Shown here piece after piece: positions 1 through 9,218 of a stretch of DNA of 64,000 bases; positions within the stretch are counted from its first letter, which is position 1, and each line of letters starts with the position of its first letter. The position numbers and the translations under genes were made by a program. The stretch is from Glutamicibacter ardleyensis. Its GTDB lineage: Bacteria > Actinomycetota > Actinomycetes > Actinomycetales > Micrococcaceae. Under the pieces are notes generated by a model. It was not told the DNA's origin, searched no databases, and was given only the letters and a program-made list of their open reading frames with translations. The DNA lies in assembly GCF_014644555.1 (NCBI RefSeq), contig NZ_BMKX01000007.1, forward strand, positions 1-64,000. The letters are read 5' to 3'.

Positions 1-12
1 GTTTAACGCGCC

Positions 13-195
13 GTGATCAATGGGTTTTCAGAACCGCTTTTGAACTGCGAGAGCCATAGCCGCGTGAGCGTGAACATCACCATGAAGGGTAACAAGGCAA
101 GCGTAAGCGCTGATCACGCAAAGCTTGCCAACCCTCAGGATCTGGAGGGCTGGAAGTCATTTTGGCGACAAATATTAGCTACGATACGCAGTTGA
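13..195 (+). pseudogene. Possible C-terminal remnant of an SRPBCC (AHSA1-like) protein
   Basis: The reading frame from a GTG at 13 to the stop at 195 gives 60 residues. Its last 45 resemble the end of SRPBCC/AHSA1-type proteins: alternating strand residues, a conserved-looking H-x-K-L, then a terminal helix containing WKSFWRQIL. A TAA sits in the same frame at 4-6, so the rest of such a domain cannot be read straight through. Either an upstream frameshift or stop has broken the gene, or the fragment is chance coding. No Shine-Dalgarno site is visible before the GTG. The window edge prevents a decision, so the call is weak. Confidence 0.3.
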
Positions 196-368
196 CCGGC
201 CGTTCTAGGCATTCAAAGTGGCAGATATTAGGCAATATGACCAATGGTTACCGTCACAACTAGGTGATGCACCCTTGGTACTGCCACAATTATTAGTGGT
301 AGATATGTCGCATCTGTTCTCACAACACGATGTGCATCAACAACTTTCATCAGTTGGAGTGTGCGCCC

Positions 369-1655
369 ATGGGCCTAATAGTTCAAAAATTTGGCGGTTC
401 GTCCGTATCCGATGCCGAAGGCATCAAACGTGTCGCGCGCCGAATTATTGACACCAAGGCGCAGGGTCATGAGGTTGTTGTTGTTGTCTCGGCCATGGGA
501 GATTCCACCGACGAACTCCTTGACCTCGCCGCGCAACTCACCGATGACGCCCCGGCTCGCGAGATGGATATGCTCCTCTCGGCAGGCGAGCGCATTTCCA
601 TGTCCTTGCTCGCCATGGCCATCGACCAATTCGGCGAAAGCGCAGTATCCTTCACCGGCTCACAGGCCGGCCTAATCACTGACTCGACTCACGGCATGGC
701 GCGCATCATGGAAGTTTCGCCGCAGCGCATCCGCCGTGCCATCGACCGCGGTTTCATTGCCATCGTCGCCGGCTTCCAAGGCATGAGCAAGGAATCAAAG
801 AACATCACCACCATGGGCCGTGGTGGTTCGGACACCACCGCGGTGGCACTTGCCGCTGCGCTGGGTGCCGATGTCTGCGAAATCTACACCGATGTGGACG
901 GCATCTACACCGCCGACCCACGAGTGGTTCACGCAGCAAAGAAGATCGACACGATTTCAAGCGAGGAAATGTTGGAGATGGCAGCCAGTGGCTCCAAGAT
1001 CCTGCACCTACGCTGTGTGGAGTATGCTCGCCGCTTTGGTGTGCCACTGCATGTGCGTTCCTCATTCAGCACTAACGAGGGCACCTGGGTGCTCCCGGAC
1101 CCCAACGACAAGATCAAGATTCAAGAGGGAGAACCCTTGGAACAGCCAATCATCTCCGGTGTTGCCCACGACCATTCCGAAGCAAAGGTCACCATCATCG
1201 GTGTACCGGATATTCCGGGTAAGGCAGCACAGATTTTCGGGGTTATCGCGGCCGCGCAAGCCAATATCGACATGATCGTACAGAACATCTCGACCAAGGG
1301 CTCGGGTGCCACCGACATCTCCTTCACCTTGCCAATGACCGAGACCAAGCGCGTTCTCGCTGCGCTGGAAACCGCACGCGGTGAAATTGGATTTGAAGAC
1401 ATTGAGCATAACGACGAGGTCGGTAAGCTTTCACTGATTGGCGCCGGCATGCGTTCGAACCCGGGCGTCTCATTCACCTTCTTCGAAGCCCTGCACCAGG
1501 CCGGGATCAACGTGGACATGATCTCCACCTCGGAGATTCGCATCTCCGTGGTCACCGACGCCGACAAGCTCAATGATGCGGTTCGAGCCATCCACACCGC
1601 ATTCAATCTCGATACCGATGTGGAAGCCACCGTGTACGGCGGCACCGGACGCTAA
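369..1655 (+). CDS. lysC: Aspartate kinase
   Basis: Catalyses ATP-dependent phosphorylation of L-aspartate, the first step towards lysine, threonine, methionine and diaminopimelate. The N-terminal amino-acid kinase domain opens with KFGGSSV (residues 7-13) and contains SAMGDSTDELL; tandem ACT domains follow from about residue 265, the usual site of lysine/threonine feedback. I chose the ATG at 369 because TTGGAG lies about 10 nt upstream and the protein then begins MGLIVQKFGG like the family. An in-frame ATG at 330 would add 13 unconserved residues. Length (428 aa) is normal. No asd gene follows; a strong hairpin ends the unit directly after the stop. Actinobacterial lysC often has an internal beta-subunit start, which I could not locate here. 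Confidence 0.96.
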   Translation: MGLIVQKFGGSSVSDAEGIKRVARRIIDTKAQGHEVVVVVSAMGDSTDELLDLAAQLTDDAPAREMDMLLSAGERISMSLLAMAIDQFGESAVSFTGSQAGLITDSTHGMARIMEVSPQRIRRAIDRGFIAIVAGFQGMSKESKNITTMGRGGSDTTAVALAAALGADVCEIYTDVDGIYTADPRVVHAAKKIDTISSEEMLEMAASGSKILHLRCVEYARRFGVPLHVRSSFSTNEGTWVLPDPNDKIKIQEGEPLEQPIISGVAHDHSEAKVTIIGVPDIPGKAAQIFGVIAAAQANIDMIVQNISTKGSGATDISFTLPMTETKRVLAALETARGEIGFEDIEHNDEVGKLSLIGAGMRSNPGVSFTFFEALHQAGINVDMISTSEIRISVVTDADKLNDAVRAIHTAFNLDTDVEATVYGGTGR

Positions 1656-1666
1656 GTCTCTCAAGT

Positions 1667-1709
1667 AAAAGTAGCGGCGCAGATCTTTGGGATCTGCGCC
1701 GCTACTTTT
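1667..1709. terminator. Bidirectional terminator between lysC and phoD
   Basis: A perfect 19-bp inverted repeat (arms 1667-1685 and 1691-1709) has a 5-nt loop. A-tract and T-tract at its ends give a U-run in both directions. It sits between convergent genes. Confidence 0.9.
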
Positions 1710-1733
1710 ATGCTGTTTGCACTAGCCGTGCGG

Positions 1734-3341
1734 TTAGCGCACCGGCTCTAGGGTTTTACTGTAGACACTTTCGCCGAGGCCGTTACGCAGCGAAACTGTA
1801 AACCTTTGAGATTCGTCGAGGTCAACGTGTCCGAAGAACTGTCCTTTACCATCACGTGGTGATTGGTTACTGGTCCCGGCGAGCGCGAATTCCACCTGAG
1901 CTCCGAAGGTGCCATCCATCTTATTGGGACCAAAGGATCCTGCGTTGACCGGACCTGCTACAAACTCCCAGAACTCGTTAAAATCACTGAAGGCGGCGCG
2001 TTCCGGTGAGTAGTGGTGAGCGGCGCAGTAATGCACATCCGCGGTTAAGAAGACCACGTTTTTCACGCCACGGTCCTTGATGGCTTTCAGCAATCGAGCC
2101 AGTTCCAACTCACGGCCCAACGGTGCACCGTGGTCGGCGTTGGCAATGGATTCCTGAGCTTTACCGTCGGGAACGATAATTCCCAGCGGCAGATCGTTGA
2201 GAATGACCTTCCACGTGGCTTTCGACTTGTGCAGCCCATCGAGCAACCACTGCAGTTGTTCTTCGCCGAGGATCGCCGTCTCGTGGCTTTCCAACCCGTC
2301 GGTGTTCTCCGATTTGTGGCTCCGCATATCCAATGCGAAGAGGTCTAGTGCTGGGCCGCGAGAAATCTTGCGGTAAATTCGTGTGGGTTCAAAACCGGTT
2401 CCTCCTCGCATGGCACGAGGGTCGGCAATTGGCTGGTATTCCTGCCAGGCGCGGCGCCCCCTGACGGCCAAGGTATTGATATCTCGCACCGTGTAACGTT
2501 CATCTTCGATAGTTTCCCCGGCCCACCAGTTGTTGTGGGTTTCGTGGTCATCCCACTGGGCAATCACTGGCACTTCGGAGTACATGGCACGCACGTTGGC
2601 GTCCATGAGGTTGTAGCGATGCCGGCCACGGAACTCCGCTAAGGTTTCGGCAACCTTGGAGACTTCCTCGGTGACCAGGTTGCGCCAAATTTGGCCGTCA
2701 GATTCCACTACCTCGGCGGAGATTGGACCATCGGCGTAAATGGTGTCACCGCTGTGTACGAAGAAATCCGGTTTGGTGGCATGCATCGCGGCATAGGCAC
2801 GCATGCCACCGATTTCTTCGTTGATTCCCCAGCCTTGTCCCACGGTATCGCCAGACCAGACGAAGCTCTGCGACATCGAAGCTTCGTGATTGCGTCGGCC
2901 GGTACCTGAAGCGGCGGTGACAAAGGATCCGCTAGTCGTCTCCCCCAACGTGCCATTTTCATCTTCGAAGCCGATACTCACCGCGAAGCGGGTGCCTGCA
3001 GGAAGATTGGAGGCGGCGATTTTGGCGGTGTAGTCGGTTTGTGCGCTGGCTTGGGCTCCGCGCAGGGTTCGTGCAAAGGAACCCCGTCCGCGAATGACCT
3101 GACCTGCCTGATCGATGGCGCGCAGCTGTGCGCGTAAGCGGCCCTCCCCGGTAGTACGCGCCCAAAACACCGCGTTATTGGTGGAGACATCTCCCATGGA
3201 AAAACCGCTGGTTAACCCGAGTCTGGAACGCACCAGCCGTGGGCTGTTAGCTGCCAGCGCAGTGCCGGCCGGGGTCACCAGGCTCAGAGCGCCGACTCCG
3301 AGTGCACCGGTGAGCAGATTTCGTCGAGATATTTGTGTCAT
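1734..3341 (-). CDS. phoD: PhoD-like alkaline phosphatase/phosphodiesterase, Tat-exported
   Basis: Predicted secreted metallophosphoesterase of the PhoD family, releasing phosphate from phosphomono- or diesters outside the membrane. The N-terminus carries a twin-arginine signal (SRRNLL at residues 5-10, then a hydrophobic stretch ending near AlaLeuAla at 28-30). An N-terminal PhoD beta domain is followed by metal-ligand motifs SGDTIYAD (197-204), WDDHE (263-267) and FLTADVHY near residue 430. The length of 535 aa is typical. It is monocistronic, converging on lysC across a shared terminator. No Pho box was identified. Confidence 0.9.
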   Translation of the reverse strand: MTQISRRNLLTGALGVGALSLVTPAGTALAANSPRLVRSRLGLTSGFSMGDVSTNNAVFWARTTGEGRLRAQLRAIDQAGQVIRGRGSFARTLRGAQASAQTDYTAKIAASNLPAGTRFAVSIGFEDENGTLGETTSGSFVTAASGTGRRNHEASMSQSFVWSGDTVGQGWGINEEIGGMRAYAAMHATKPDFFVHSGDTIYADGPISAEVVESDGQIWRNLVTEEVSKVAETLAEFRGRHRYNLMDANVRAMYSEVPVIAQWDDHETHNNWWAGETIEDERYTVRDINTLAVRGRRAWQEYQPIADPRAMRGGTGFEPTRIYRKISRGPALDLFALDMRSHKSENTDGLESHETAILGEEQLQWLLDGLHKSKATWKVILNDLPLGIIVPDGKAQESIANADHGAPLGRELELARLLKAIKDRGVKNVVFLTADVHYCAAHHYSPERAAFSDFNEFWEFVAGPVNAGSFGPNKMDGTFGAQVEFALAGTSNQSPRDGKGQFFGHVDLDESQRFTVSLRNGLGESVYSKTLEPVR

Positions 3342-3430
3342 GCTCGCCAGTATTTCGTCTCAAGTTTTCCACTTGATGGCAGTCTTATGAACTGCAAACT
3401 AAACTCTGCACTAAGAATCGGGGCTTAAAC

Positions 3431-3622
3431 CTAGCTAGCTTTTGATTCCTCACGGGCCGTGCGGATTGCCAAACTCACTACGGAGATCACAAATCCGGCC
3501 ACGCTCAACAAGACCAGGTACAAACCCCAGGGGTCAGCGATGCGCGAATTCCACGCGAGGCTCATTGAAATCAGAAAGGCGATAAAAAATCCCACCGAAT
3601 ATTTAGCGTGCAACTGTCTCAT
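3431..3622 (-). CDS. Small two-helix membrane protein, unknown function
   Basis: This 63-residue protein starts at the ATG at 3622, preceded by a near-perfect AGGAGG seven bases upstream. The reading frame is open further upstream, but that part is not supported. Two hydrophobic segments (about residues 9-24 and 33-53) are joined by a short loop (WNSRIADPWG), and the C-terminus is charged. It looks like the small uncharacterised membrane proteins common in Micrococcaceae. I do not recognise a family. It lies just downstream of the citB-like regulator on the same strand. Confidence 0.6.
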   Translation of the reverse strand: MRQLHAKYSVGFFIAFLISMSLAWNSRIADPWGLYLVLLSVAGFVISVVSLAIRTAREESKAS

Positions 3623-3743
3623 TTGTCCTCCTGAGATGAGCTTGCTACCGACGCTACCGCAGTACCAGCATGCCAGGCAAAAAATCTGGAACCGCGCGGA
3701 GGACGCGTGGGCAACGCAGGTTCGGGGTGGCTCGGTTTGCTGG

Positions 3744-4418
3744 TTACCTCGCGAGGTACCGGTGTTCCGGGCGGCCTCTCGTGCCGTATCCCAGCTGCAG
3801 GTCAAGGGATTCGCTGGCTACCAGAGCGGCGAGATAGCGTTGGGCCGTCGCCCTTGCAACACCTACAGCCTCGGCAACCTCTGCCACATTCATCGGTTCA
3901 CGCGACTGGCGTACACAGGCTAAGACCGCTTGTTCGGTGGGAGCGGTGCTGGTCGTGGCCGCGGTATCCTCCGCACCCTGCACGGTGCGATATAGCCGAT
4001 CCACGCCTTGCTGATCAAAATCGGTGGCTGCCGCCAGCTGTCGGCGGTACCGGGCCCAGCCCTTAAGTTTGGCCGCCAGGGTTTTGGCACCAAACGGTTT
4101 GATAATGAAAGCCAGCGCCCCGGCTTGCAAGGCCGCCGCCACATTTTTCGGCTCGGTGGCTGCGGAGATCATGATCGCGTCCACGTGCAGCTCGCGCAGC
4201 AATTCCACGCCACTGACATGCGGCAGATAAAGGTCCAGCAGCACAAGGTCCGGTTGCAAGCTGGCGACCAGCTGCGGAACCGTCCGAGGGTCCTGCACCG
4301 GGTCCAGAGCCTGGAATCCGGGAATTTCATTAACCATGTCGGCATGCAACTGACCAACCCGAAAGTCGTCGTCTACTATCAATACCCGGTAATCTCCCGC
4401 GGCGGTGCTCTGCATCAT
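3744..4418 (-). CDS. citB: Response regulator, CitB/DcuR family
   Basis: Cytoplasmic response regulator partnered with the adjacent sensor kinase. The receiver domain spans about residues 9-125, with acidic pocket D16-D18, phosphoacceptor D62 in LLDLYLP, switch residue S85 and K107 in KPFG. A winged helix-turn-helix of the CitB/DcuR type occupies about 160-224 (VAEVAEAVGVARATAQRYL). In related actinobacteria, CitAB systems activate citrate carriers, and a CitMHS transporter lies divergently upstream of the kinase here. The family is clear. The inducing ligand is inferred from context. Confidence 0.88.
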   Translation of the reverse strand: MMQSTAAGDYRVLIVDDDFRVGQLHADMVNEIPGFQALDPVQDPRTVPQLVASLQPDLVLLDLYLPHVSGVELLRELHVDAIMISAATEPKNVAAALQAGALAFIIKPFGAKTLAAKLKGWARYRRQLAAATDFDQQGVDRLYRTVQGAEDTAATTSTAPTEQAVLACVRQSREPMNVAEVAEAVGVARATAQRYLAALVASESLDLQLGYGTRGRPEHRYLAR

Positions 4419-4441
4419 TGCTGCTCCCCTTATCGTGATTG

Positions 4442-6100
4442 CTAGTTCTTCGGTTCGGCCAAAACCGCCGGTAGCCTCGCGGCAATCACCGCGCCACCAT
4501 GTTCGCCTCCGGCATCGGCAATCCAGACCTCACCACTGCGCGAGCGCGCCAGCCGGCGGATCAAGGGTAACCCCACGCCGGATCCATGACCTCCACCTAG
4601 CGAAGATCCGGTACTCACTCCGGGAGAGAAAATATCGTCATCGGTCGCTATCCCGGCGCCCGAGTCGGCCACCGCGAGATGCAAGGTGCTTCCCTCGGAA
4701 AGCAAATCCACCTCAACCCACGGGTCGTTGCTCCCACACAGGCTGGCGGTGAAGGCATTATCCAAGAGATTCCCAAGCACCGCGGTAACATCTTGCGCGT
4801 CGGAGGCCGAGGCGACCTGTTCAAAAAGCATTGATTGTGGCGAGACGCGCAACTCGATGCCCAGCTCGTGGGCGCGTACCCCCTTAGCCGAGAGAAATGC
4901 CGACAGGTAAGCGTCCTGGACTAGTTCCAATCCGGGAACCGGGGCAATTATCGGCCCCGAATCCATAACTTCACGCAGGTATTCTTCGGCTTGATCCGTT
5001 TTGCCTAGCGTAATCAGACCGAGCACCGCGTGCATCCGGTTGGCAAATTCGTGGCGTTGGGCGCGCAAGGCATCGGCCATATCCTGGACCGCATCAAGTT
5101 TGGTGCCCAGCGCCTCGACGGTACTCACGTCGTGGAGCAAAATTACCTGGCCCAGCTCCACCCCGTCACGCACCACATCGGAGACGCGCGCAACGATGGC
5201 ATTCGAGTTGGCTTCCAGCCTGATCGGGGCACGTTCATGCTCTTTAATCGCTTTCACCAACCGCGAATCCAGTCCCGCCGACTCGTAGTGCCGGCCGATA
5301 ATATCTGCCAGTTCGGTACGGTGCGGAAGTCCCAGAAGCTGGCGGGCGGCCTTATTGCGCACGGTGATGATGCCATCGGGGCTCAAACCAATCACGCCCT
5401 CGCTAACGCCGTAGAGCACCGCCTGCTGGTCGCGGACCAACTGGGCGATTTCGGCTGGTTCCAGACCTAGGGTTTGGCGTTTGAGCGTACGCACGGTGAA
5501 TCGCCCTGCCAAGGTTGCCAACAGGGCAGCCAGCAAGGCGAAGAGCACAATCCAGCCAAAGGACGCCGCCAACGCACCGGTCAACGATTCGGTGGCTACA
5601 CCGACAGATACCTCGCCGATCACCTCGCCATTTGCGGTGCGGATCGGCACCTTGGCGCGCACCGATTCGCCCAACGTTCCGTGTTCCCGGGCCACACTTT
5701 CAACGCCGGTCAGCGCCACCGGATCGGTGGAGACCAGTTGGCCGATCTCGGCCGGGTTTGGGTGGCTCAAGCGCAGTCCGCGGTCCTCGGTGATCACCAC
5801 AAAGGCGGCCTGCCCACCGGTGCGCACCGATTCGGCCAACTGTTGCAATGGTCCGTGACGCAGTTTTTCTAGCGCAAGCTTGTCTTGCGCGGAATATACC
5901 GACACTTCCTCGATGACCTGTGGCAGTGAGGCGACCGAACGGGCGATACCCAGCGAGGTATCTTCGGCCCGGTCAAAAACCTGATTGTAGCTATTAACCA
6001 GCGTCGCCGCGGTGACCAGCACAATGAGCACGCCAAGGACCACAAACTGCAGGCGCATGATGCGCGAGGCGAAGTGGCGGGTGGCTATTGTCTGGGGCAT
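4442..6100 (-). CDS. citA: Sensor histidine kinase, CitA/DcuS family
   Basis: Membrane sensor for di/tricarboxylates. It has a first transmembrane helix at about residues 15-37 and an extracytoplasmic CitAP/sCache domain with RLSHPNPAEIG. A second helix near 180-198 leads to a cytoplasmic PAS domain, an H-box (RHEFANRMH) and a GHKL ATPase with GNLLDNA, DSGAGI and GHGSGVGLPL. The kinase is transcribed first, and the regulator begins 23 bp after it. The carboxylate-sensor motif and the divergent CitMHS gene favour citrate, but malate or another Me2+-carboxylate complex is possible. Confidence 0.9.
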   Translation of the reverse strand: MPQTIATRHFASRIMRLQFVVLGVLIVLVTAATLVNSYNQVFDRAEDTSLGIARSVASLPQVIEEVSVYSAQDKLALEKLRHGPLQQLAESVRTGGQAAFVVITEDRGLRLSHPNPAEIGQLVSTDPVALTGVESVAREHGTLGESVRAKVPIRTANGEVIGEVSVGVATESLTGALAASFGWIVLFALLAALLATLAGRFTVRTLKRQTLGLEPAEIAQLVRDQQAVLYGVSEGVIGLSPDGIITVRNKAARQLLGLPHRTELADIIGRHYESAGLDSRLVKAIKEHERAPIRLEANSNAIVARVSDVVRDGVELGQVILLHDVSTVEALGTKLDAVQDMADALRAQRHEFANRMHAVLGLITLGKTDQAEEYLREVMDSGPIIAPVPGLELVQDAYLSAFLSAKGVRAHELGIELRVSPQSMLFEQVASASDAQDVTAVLGNLLDNAFTASLCGSNDPWVEVDLLSEGSTLHLAVADSGAGIATDDDIFSPGVSTGSSLGGGHGSGVGLPLIRRLARSRSGEVWIADAGGEHGGAVIAARLPAVLAEPKN

Positions 6101-6269
6101 TTGTCCAGCATAAACCGTCAGCGATTTTAATGAGCAAAAAGATTCTAAAAACCTAAAGGGATCACAAGACTTTCAACCCGCCTAACGTGAGCACCGCCAC
6201 GTAGTTTAGTTCAGTGCCCGCACCCCCGCTGGCATCATCACATGCCACACACTTCAGGAGGTCGGCGCA
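6101..6269. promoter_or_regulatory. Divergent citA / citM control region
   Basis: This 169-bp intergenic region must contain the promoters of both the two-component operon and the transporter, and the likely binding site of the response regulator. It has an AT-rich stretch around 6130-6165. CAGGAGGTC around 6256 is the transporter ribosome-binding site. I could not define operator half-sites with confidence. Confidence 0.5.
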
Positions 6270-7694
6270 ATGTTAGTTGCTCTCGGATTCCTCATGATCA
6301 TCACCTTCATGGTGCTGATCATGACCAAAAAAATGACGCCACTGTTGGCGCTCATTCTTGTTCCCACCATTTTTGGCCTTTTCACCGGCGCAGGCTTTGG
6401 CCTGGGCGACATGATCATGGACGCGGTCAAGGACATGTCGGGCACCGCGGCTCTACTTATGTTCGCCATCATGTACTTCGGCATCATGATCGACGTGGGG
6501 CTCTTCGATCGTCTGGTCTCGGGAATCCAGAAGCTTGTGGGCAACGACCCGGCAAAGGTAGTCATCGGCACCGCCCTGCTCACTGCCGTCATCTCACTGG
6601 ACGGCGACGGCTCAACGACCTTCATCGTGGTCACCGCCGCACTGCTGCCGATCTACCAGCGTCTGGGCATGAGCCCGGTCGTATTGACCTGTGTGGCCGG
6701 CTTGACCAACGGAACCCTGAACATCGTTCCTTGGGGTGGCCCCACCGCCCGCGCTGCGGCCGCCTTGGGCGTTGACGCGGCAGACATCTTCGTACCAATG
6801 CTCCCGTCCTTGGGTATTGCCTTGATCGTGATCGCAATCTTCGCCTGGCAGCTGGGTCTGGCTGAGCGCCGCCGGTTGCAACGCGACCGCCCAGAGATCT
6901 GGGGCACCGGCTTCGGTGGCGGAAATCTGACCGGCCCCCAGGGCGGTCAGGGCGGCACCGACGCCTCGCCTTCGGGCTCGTCCGTGTCCGTGCTTGAATC
7001 GGTGGCCCGCAAGGGTGATGGCTCGGAAGCGGCCACCATGGACGGCACGGTGCTCGATCCACATCGCGATACCCTGCGCCCGAAGATGTTCTACTTCAAC
7101 CTGGCGCTCACCGTAGCGATCATGGTGTTGCTCATTGTTGACGTGTTGCCACTGTCTTACCTGTTCATGATCGGTACCGCGATCGCTTTGGTAGTGAACT
7201 TCCCGAAGGTCAATGACCAGGTGAAGATGATCGCCGCACACTCAAGCGAAATCATCGCCGTAGTTTCCATGGTGCTCGGCGCCGCGGTGCTCACCGGTGT
7301 ACTCTCCGGAACCGGCATGGTTGACGCGATGAGTCTATGGCTGGTCGATATTATCCCTGACTCGCTGGGCCAATACATGGCGGTCATCACCGGCTTGATT
7401 TCAATCCCGGCAACGTTCTTGATGAGTAACGACGCTTTCTACTTTGGTATTCTTCCGGTCCTCACCGAGGCCGGCGCGCACTTCGGAGTTCCAGCGGTGG
7501 ATATGGCTCGCGCCTCCATCACCGGACAACCGGTGCACATGCAATCTCCGCTCGTCCCGGCAATTCTCTTGCTGGTCTCGCTCTCTCGTGTGGATTTGGG
7601 CGATCACCACAAGAAGGTGCTGTGGCGTGCGGCAGTGGTAAGCCTGGTCATGCTCGCTTCGGGCGTGCTCTTCGGCGCGATCCACATGGGCTAA
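6270..7694 (+). CDS. citM: CitMHS-family citrate-metal symporter
   Basis: Polytopic membrane carrier that imports citrate complexed with a divalent metal together with protons. At least ten hydrophobic segments are visible. The conserved family stretch DGDGSTTFIV lies at 111-120, TNGTLNIVPWGGP at 146-158, and a second-half signature NDAFYFGILP near residue 390. A cytoplasmic Gly/Ser-rich loop (about 205-245) is not conserved. The ATG at 6270 has a strong AGGAGG-type site. It is transcribed away from the CitA/CitB-like sensor operon that probably controls it. Metal preference (Mg, Ca or Fe) cannot be read from sequence. Confidence 0.9.
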   Translation: MLVALGFLMIITFMVLIMTKKMTPLLALILVPTIFGLFTGAGFGLGDMIMDAVKDMSGTAALLMFAIMYFGIMIDVGLFDRLVSGIQKLVGNDPAKVVIGTALLTAVISLDGDGSTTFIVVTAALLPIYQRLGMSPVVLTCVAGLTNGTLNIVPWGGPTARAAAALGVDAADIFVPMLPSLGIALIVIAIFAWQLGLAERRRLQRDRPEIWGTGFGGGNLTGPQGGQGGTDASPSGSSVSVLESVARKGDGSEAATMDGTVLDPHRDTLRPKMFYFNLALTVAIMVLLIVDVLPLSYLFMIGTAIALVVNFPKVNDQVKMIAAHSSEIIAVVSMVLGAAVLTGVLSGTGMVDAMSLWLVDIIPDSLGQYMAVITGLISIPATFLMSNDAFYFGILPVLTEAGAHFGVPAVDMARASITGQPVHMQSPLVPAILLLVSLSRVDLGDHHKKVLWRAAVVSLVMLASGVLFGAIHMG

Positions 7695-7723
7695 AACCCA
7701 AGGACCTACTGGTCCGTCGTCAG

Positions 7724-7771
7724 CTAAGCTCCGCGTCATTGGGCAGAAATGCCCAATGACGCGGAGCTTAG
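7724..7771. terminator. Hairpin terminator with GAAA loop
   Basis: Arms 7724-7745 and 7750-7771 are a perfect 22-bp inverted repeat closed by a GAAA tetraloop, between the convergent citM and epimerase genes. TGTTT follows on the plus strand. Confidence 0.85.
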
Positions 7772-7792
7772 TGTTTAAACAGTAGAACTCAG

Positions 7793-9142
7793 CTAGTTCC
7801 CGCCAAGGCAGTGGGCCAGTTCCAGTTCAATGTGTTCATGCCGAAATTCATGTCCAGTATCCAACAGCTTCTGCGGGACTACCCGCTGGTCCGCCAAGGC
7901 CAACAACTGGGTACCTTCCGTACCGAGCAGCAGCTTCGGTGCCGCCGCGGGCACAGGAATGATGGCTGGACGGCGCACTGCTTTGGCCAGAGCCTTGGTG
8001 AATTCGATATTGTTCACCGGGTGAGGTGCCACAGCATTGACCGGACCATCAAGCTGTGTGTCCCACAAAGCCCGGTGGTAAATATCTACTAGATCGTCAA
8101 GACCGATCCACGACAGGCATTGGGTACCAGTACCTAGTCGGCCGCCGAGTCCGGCGGTGAAGATTGGCCGAAGCACCGCAAGCATGCCACCGCGGGGGCT
8201 GAGCACAATACCTGTACGGATTTGCACTCGGCGCATCGAGGATACTCCGGCACCGGCTGCTTGTTCCCAGCGCTGAACAACGTCGGCTAAAAAATCTGAG
8301 CCAACGGGTTGCGGGATCGACTTTTCATCAACCGGGGCGGGCCCGCTCTGTGCACCATATATTCCCACGGCAGAGGCGCTGACGAACGTTGACACGTTTG
8401 CTCGGGCAGCAAGTTCGGCCAGGGCCTGTGTCGGCTCAATACGACTGGATTCAATCGCCTGACGGTGTTTGTCGCTAAACCTGCCAAAGATGCTAGCTCC
8501 AGCGAGGTGAATCACCGCGTCGCACCCGTCAAGCAAGTCATCCGCCGGCGCCATCGAATCCCAACGTCGCTCATTGGCAGACTTCGGGGTGCCGCGCACT
8601 AGCTTGATGACGCGATGCCCGCCGGTGGATAAGAACGCACACAATGCTTCCCCGACCATTCCGCTTGAACCGGTCACCGCGATGGTCAATGGCTTCAGCC
8701 CTGCGGCGGCGGCTCGCTGGTGGGCGGCAAAGTCTGCGCCGAGCTGACGATGACGATAGGCAAGCATGCGCGCAGTCTGGCGGGCAGGAAGATTCGAATT
8801 GATACGGTCGATAACCGTCGTCGCATCTCCGTCGGCAGGTTCGAAGAGGTGCTCATGCTTCCAGTTCACCGCCCGTGTGGCGATGGCTCGCAAACCTTGC
8901 GGTTCTACTTCGTCGACAAATTTTCGTTCTGGAATATAACCATCTGGCTGGTGCTGGGCGAACCAACGCAGACCGCCTGGCAATCCCAGCACCGCCGTTC
9001 CGTCACGTAACGACTCGGCTTCGGCTACTACCTTCAGCGGAAGCCAGGGCGGCAGGAGTCTGCGAATTGCTCCGGGGCGGGAAAACCACGCAAAAACCTC
9101 GGCAGGGGGTGCTTGAATTTCGCTTGAACGCTGGTGTGTCAT
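7793..9142 (-). CDS. SRPBCC domain fused to TIGR01777-type NAD(P)-dependent epimerase
   Basis: A two-domain protein. Residues 1 to about 145 form an SRPBCC ligand-binding domain (PPAEVFAWFSRPGAIRRL). From about 150 there is a Rossmann-fold short-chain epimerase of the TIGR01777/YfcH group with TGSSGMVG. The C-terminus has the family DUF1731-like segment (LLLGTEGTQLLALADQRVVP). The fused form of about 450 aa is the usual architecture in Actinobacteria. The substrate is unknown; the fusion suggests that the SRPBCC part captures a hydrophobic ligand. It appears monocistronic. Confidence 0.88.
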   Translation of the reverse strand: MTHQRSSEIQAPPAEVFAWFSRPGAIRRLLPPWLPLKVVAEAESLRDGTAVLGLPGGLRWFAQHQPDGYIPERKFVDEVEPQGLRAIATRAVNWKHEHLFEPADGDATTVIDRINSNLPARQTARMLAYRHRQLGADFAAHQRAAAAGLKPLTIAVTGSSGMVGEALCAFLSTGGHRVIKLVRGTPKSANERRWDSMAPADDLLDGCDAVIHLAGASIFGRFSDKHRQAIESSRIEPTQALAELAARANVSTFVSASAVGIYGAQSGPAPVDEKSIPQPVGSDFLADVVQRWEQAAGAGVSSMRRVQIRTGIVLSPRGGMLAVLRPIFTAGLGGRLGTGTQCLSWIGLDDLVDIYHRALWDTQLDGPVNAVAPHPVNNIEFTKALAKAVRRPAIIPVPAAAPKLLLGTEGTQLLALADQRVVPQKLLDTGHEFRHEHIELELAHCLGGN

Positions 9143-9218
9143 GGGGCAATACTACGTCGGACCGGGCGCCTGTCTTGCCCCCAAATTTTCTCTATCGTGC
9201 ATTCATTGACATCTAGAT

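Noticed and set aside
7724-7771. Long perfect hairpins (also 1667, 44295, 49787) as novel RNA elements
   Set aside because: Their positions between convergent genes and flanking A/T tracts are fully explained by bidirectional termination.
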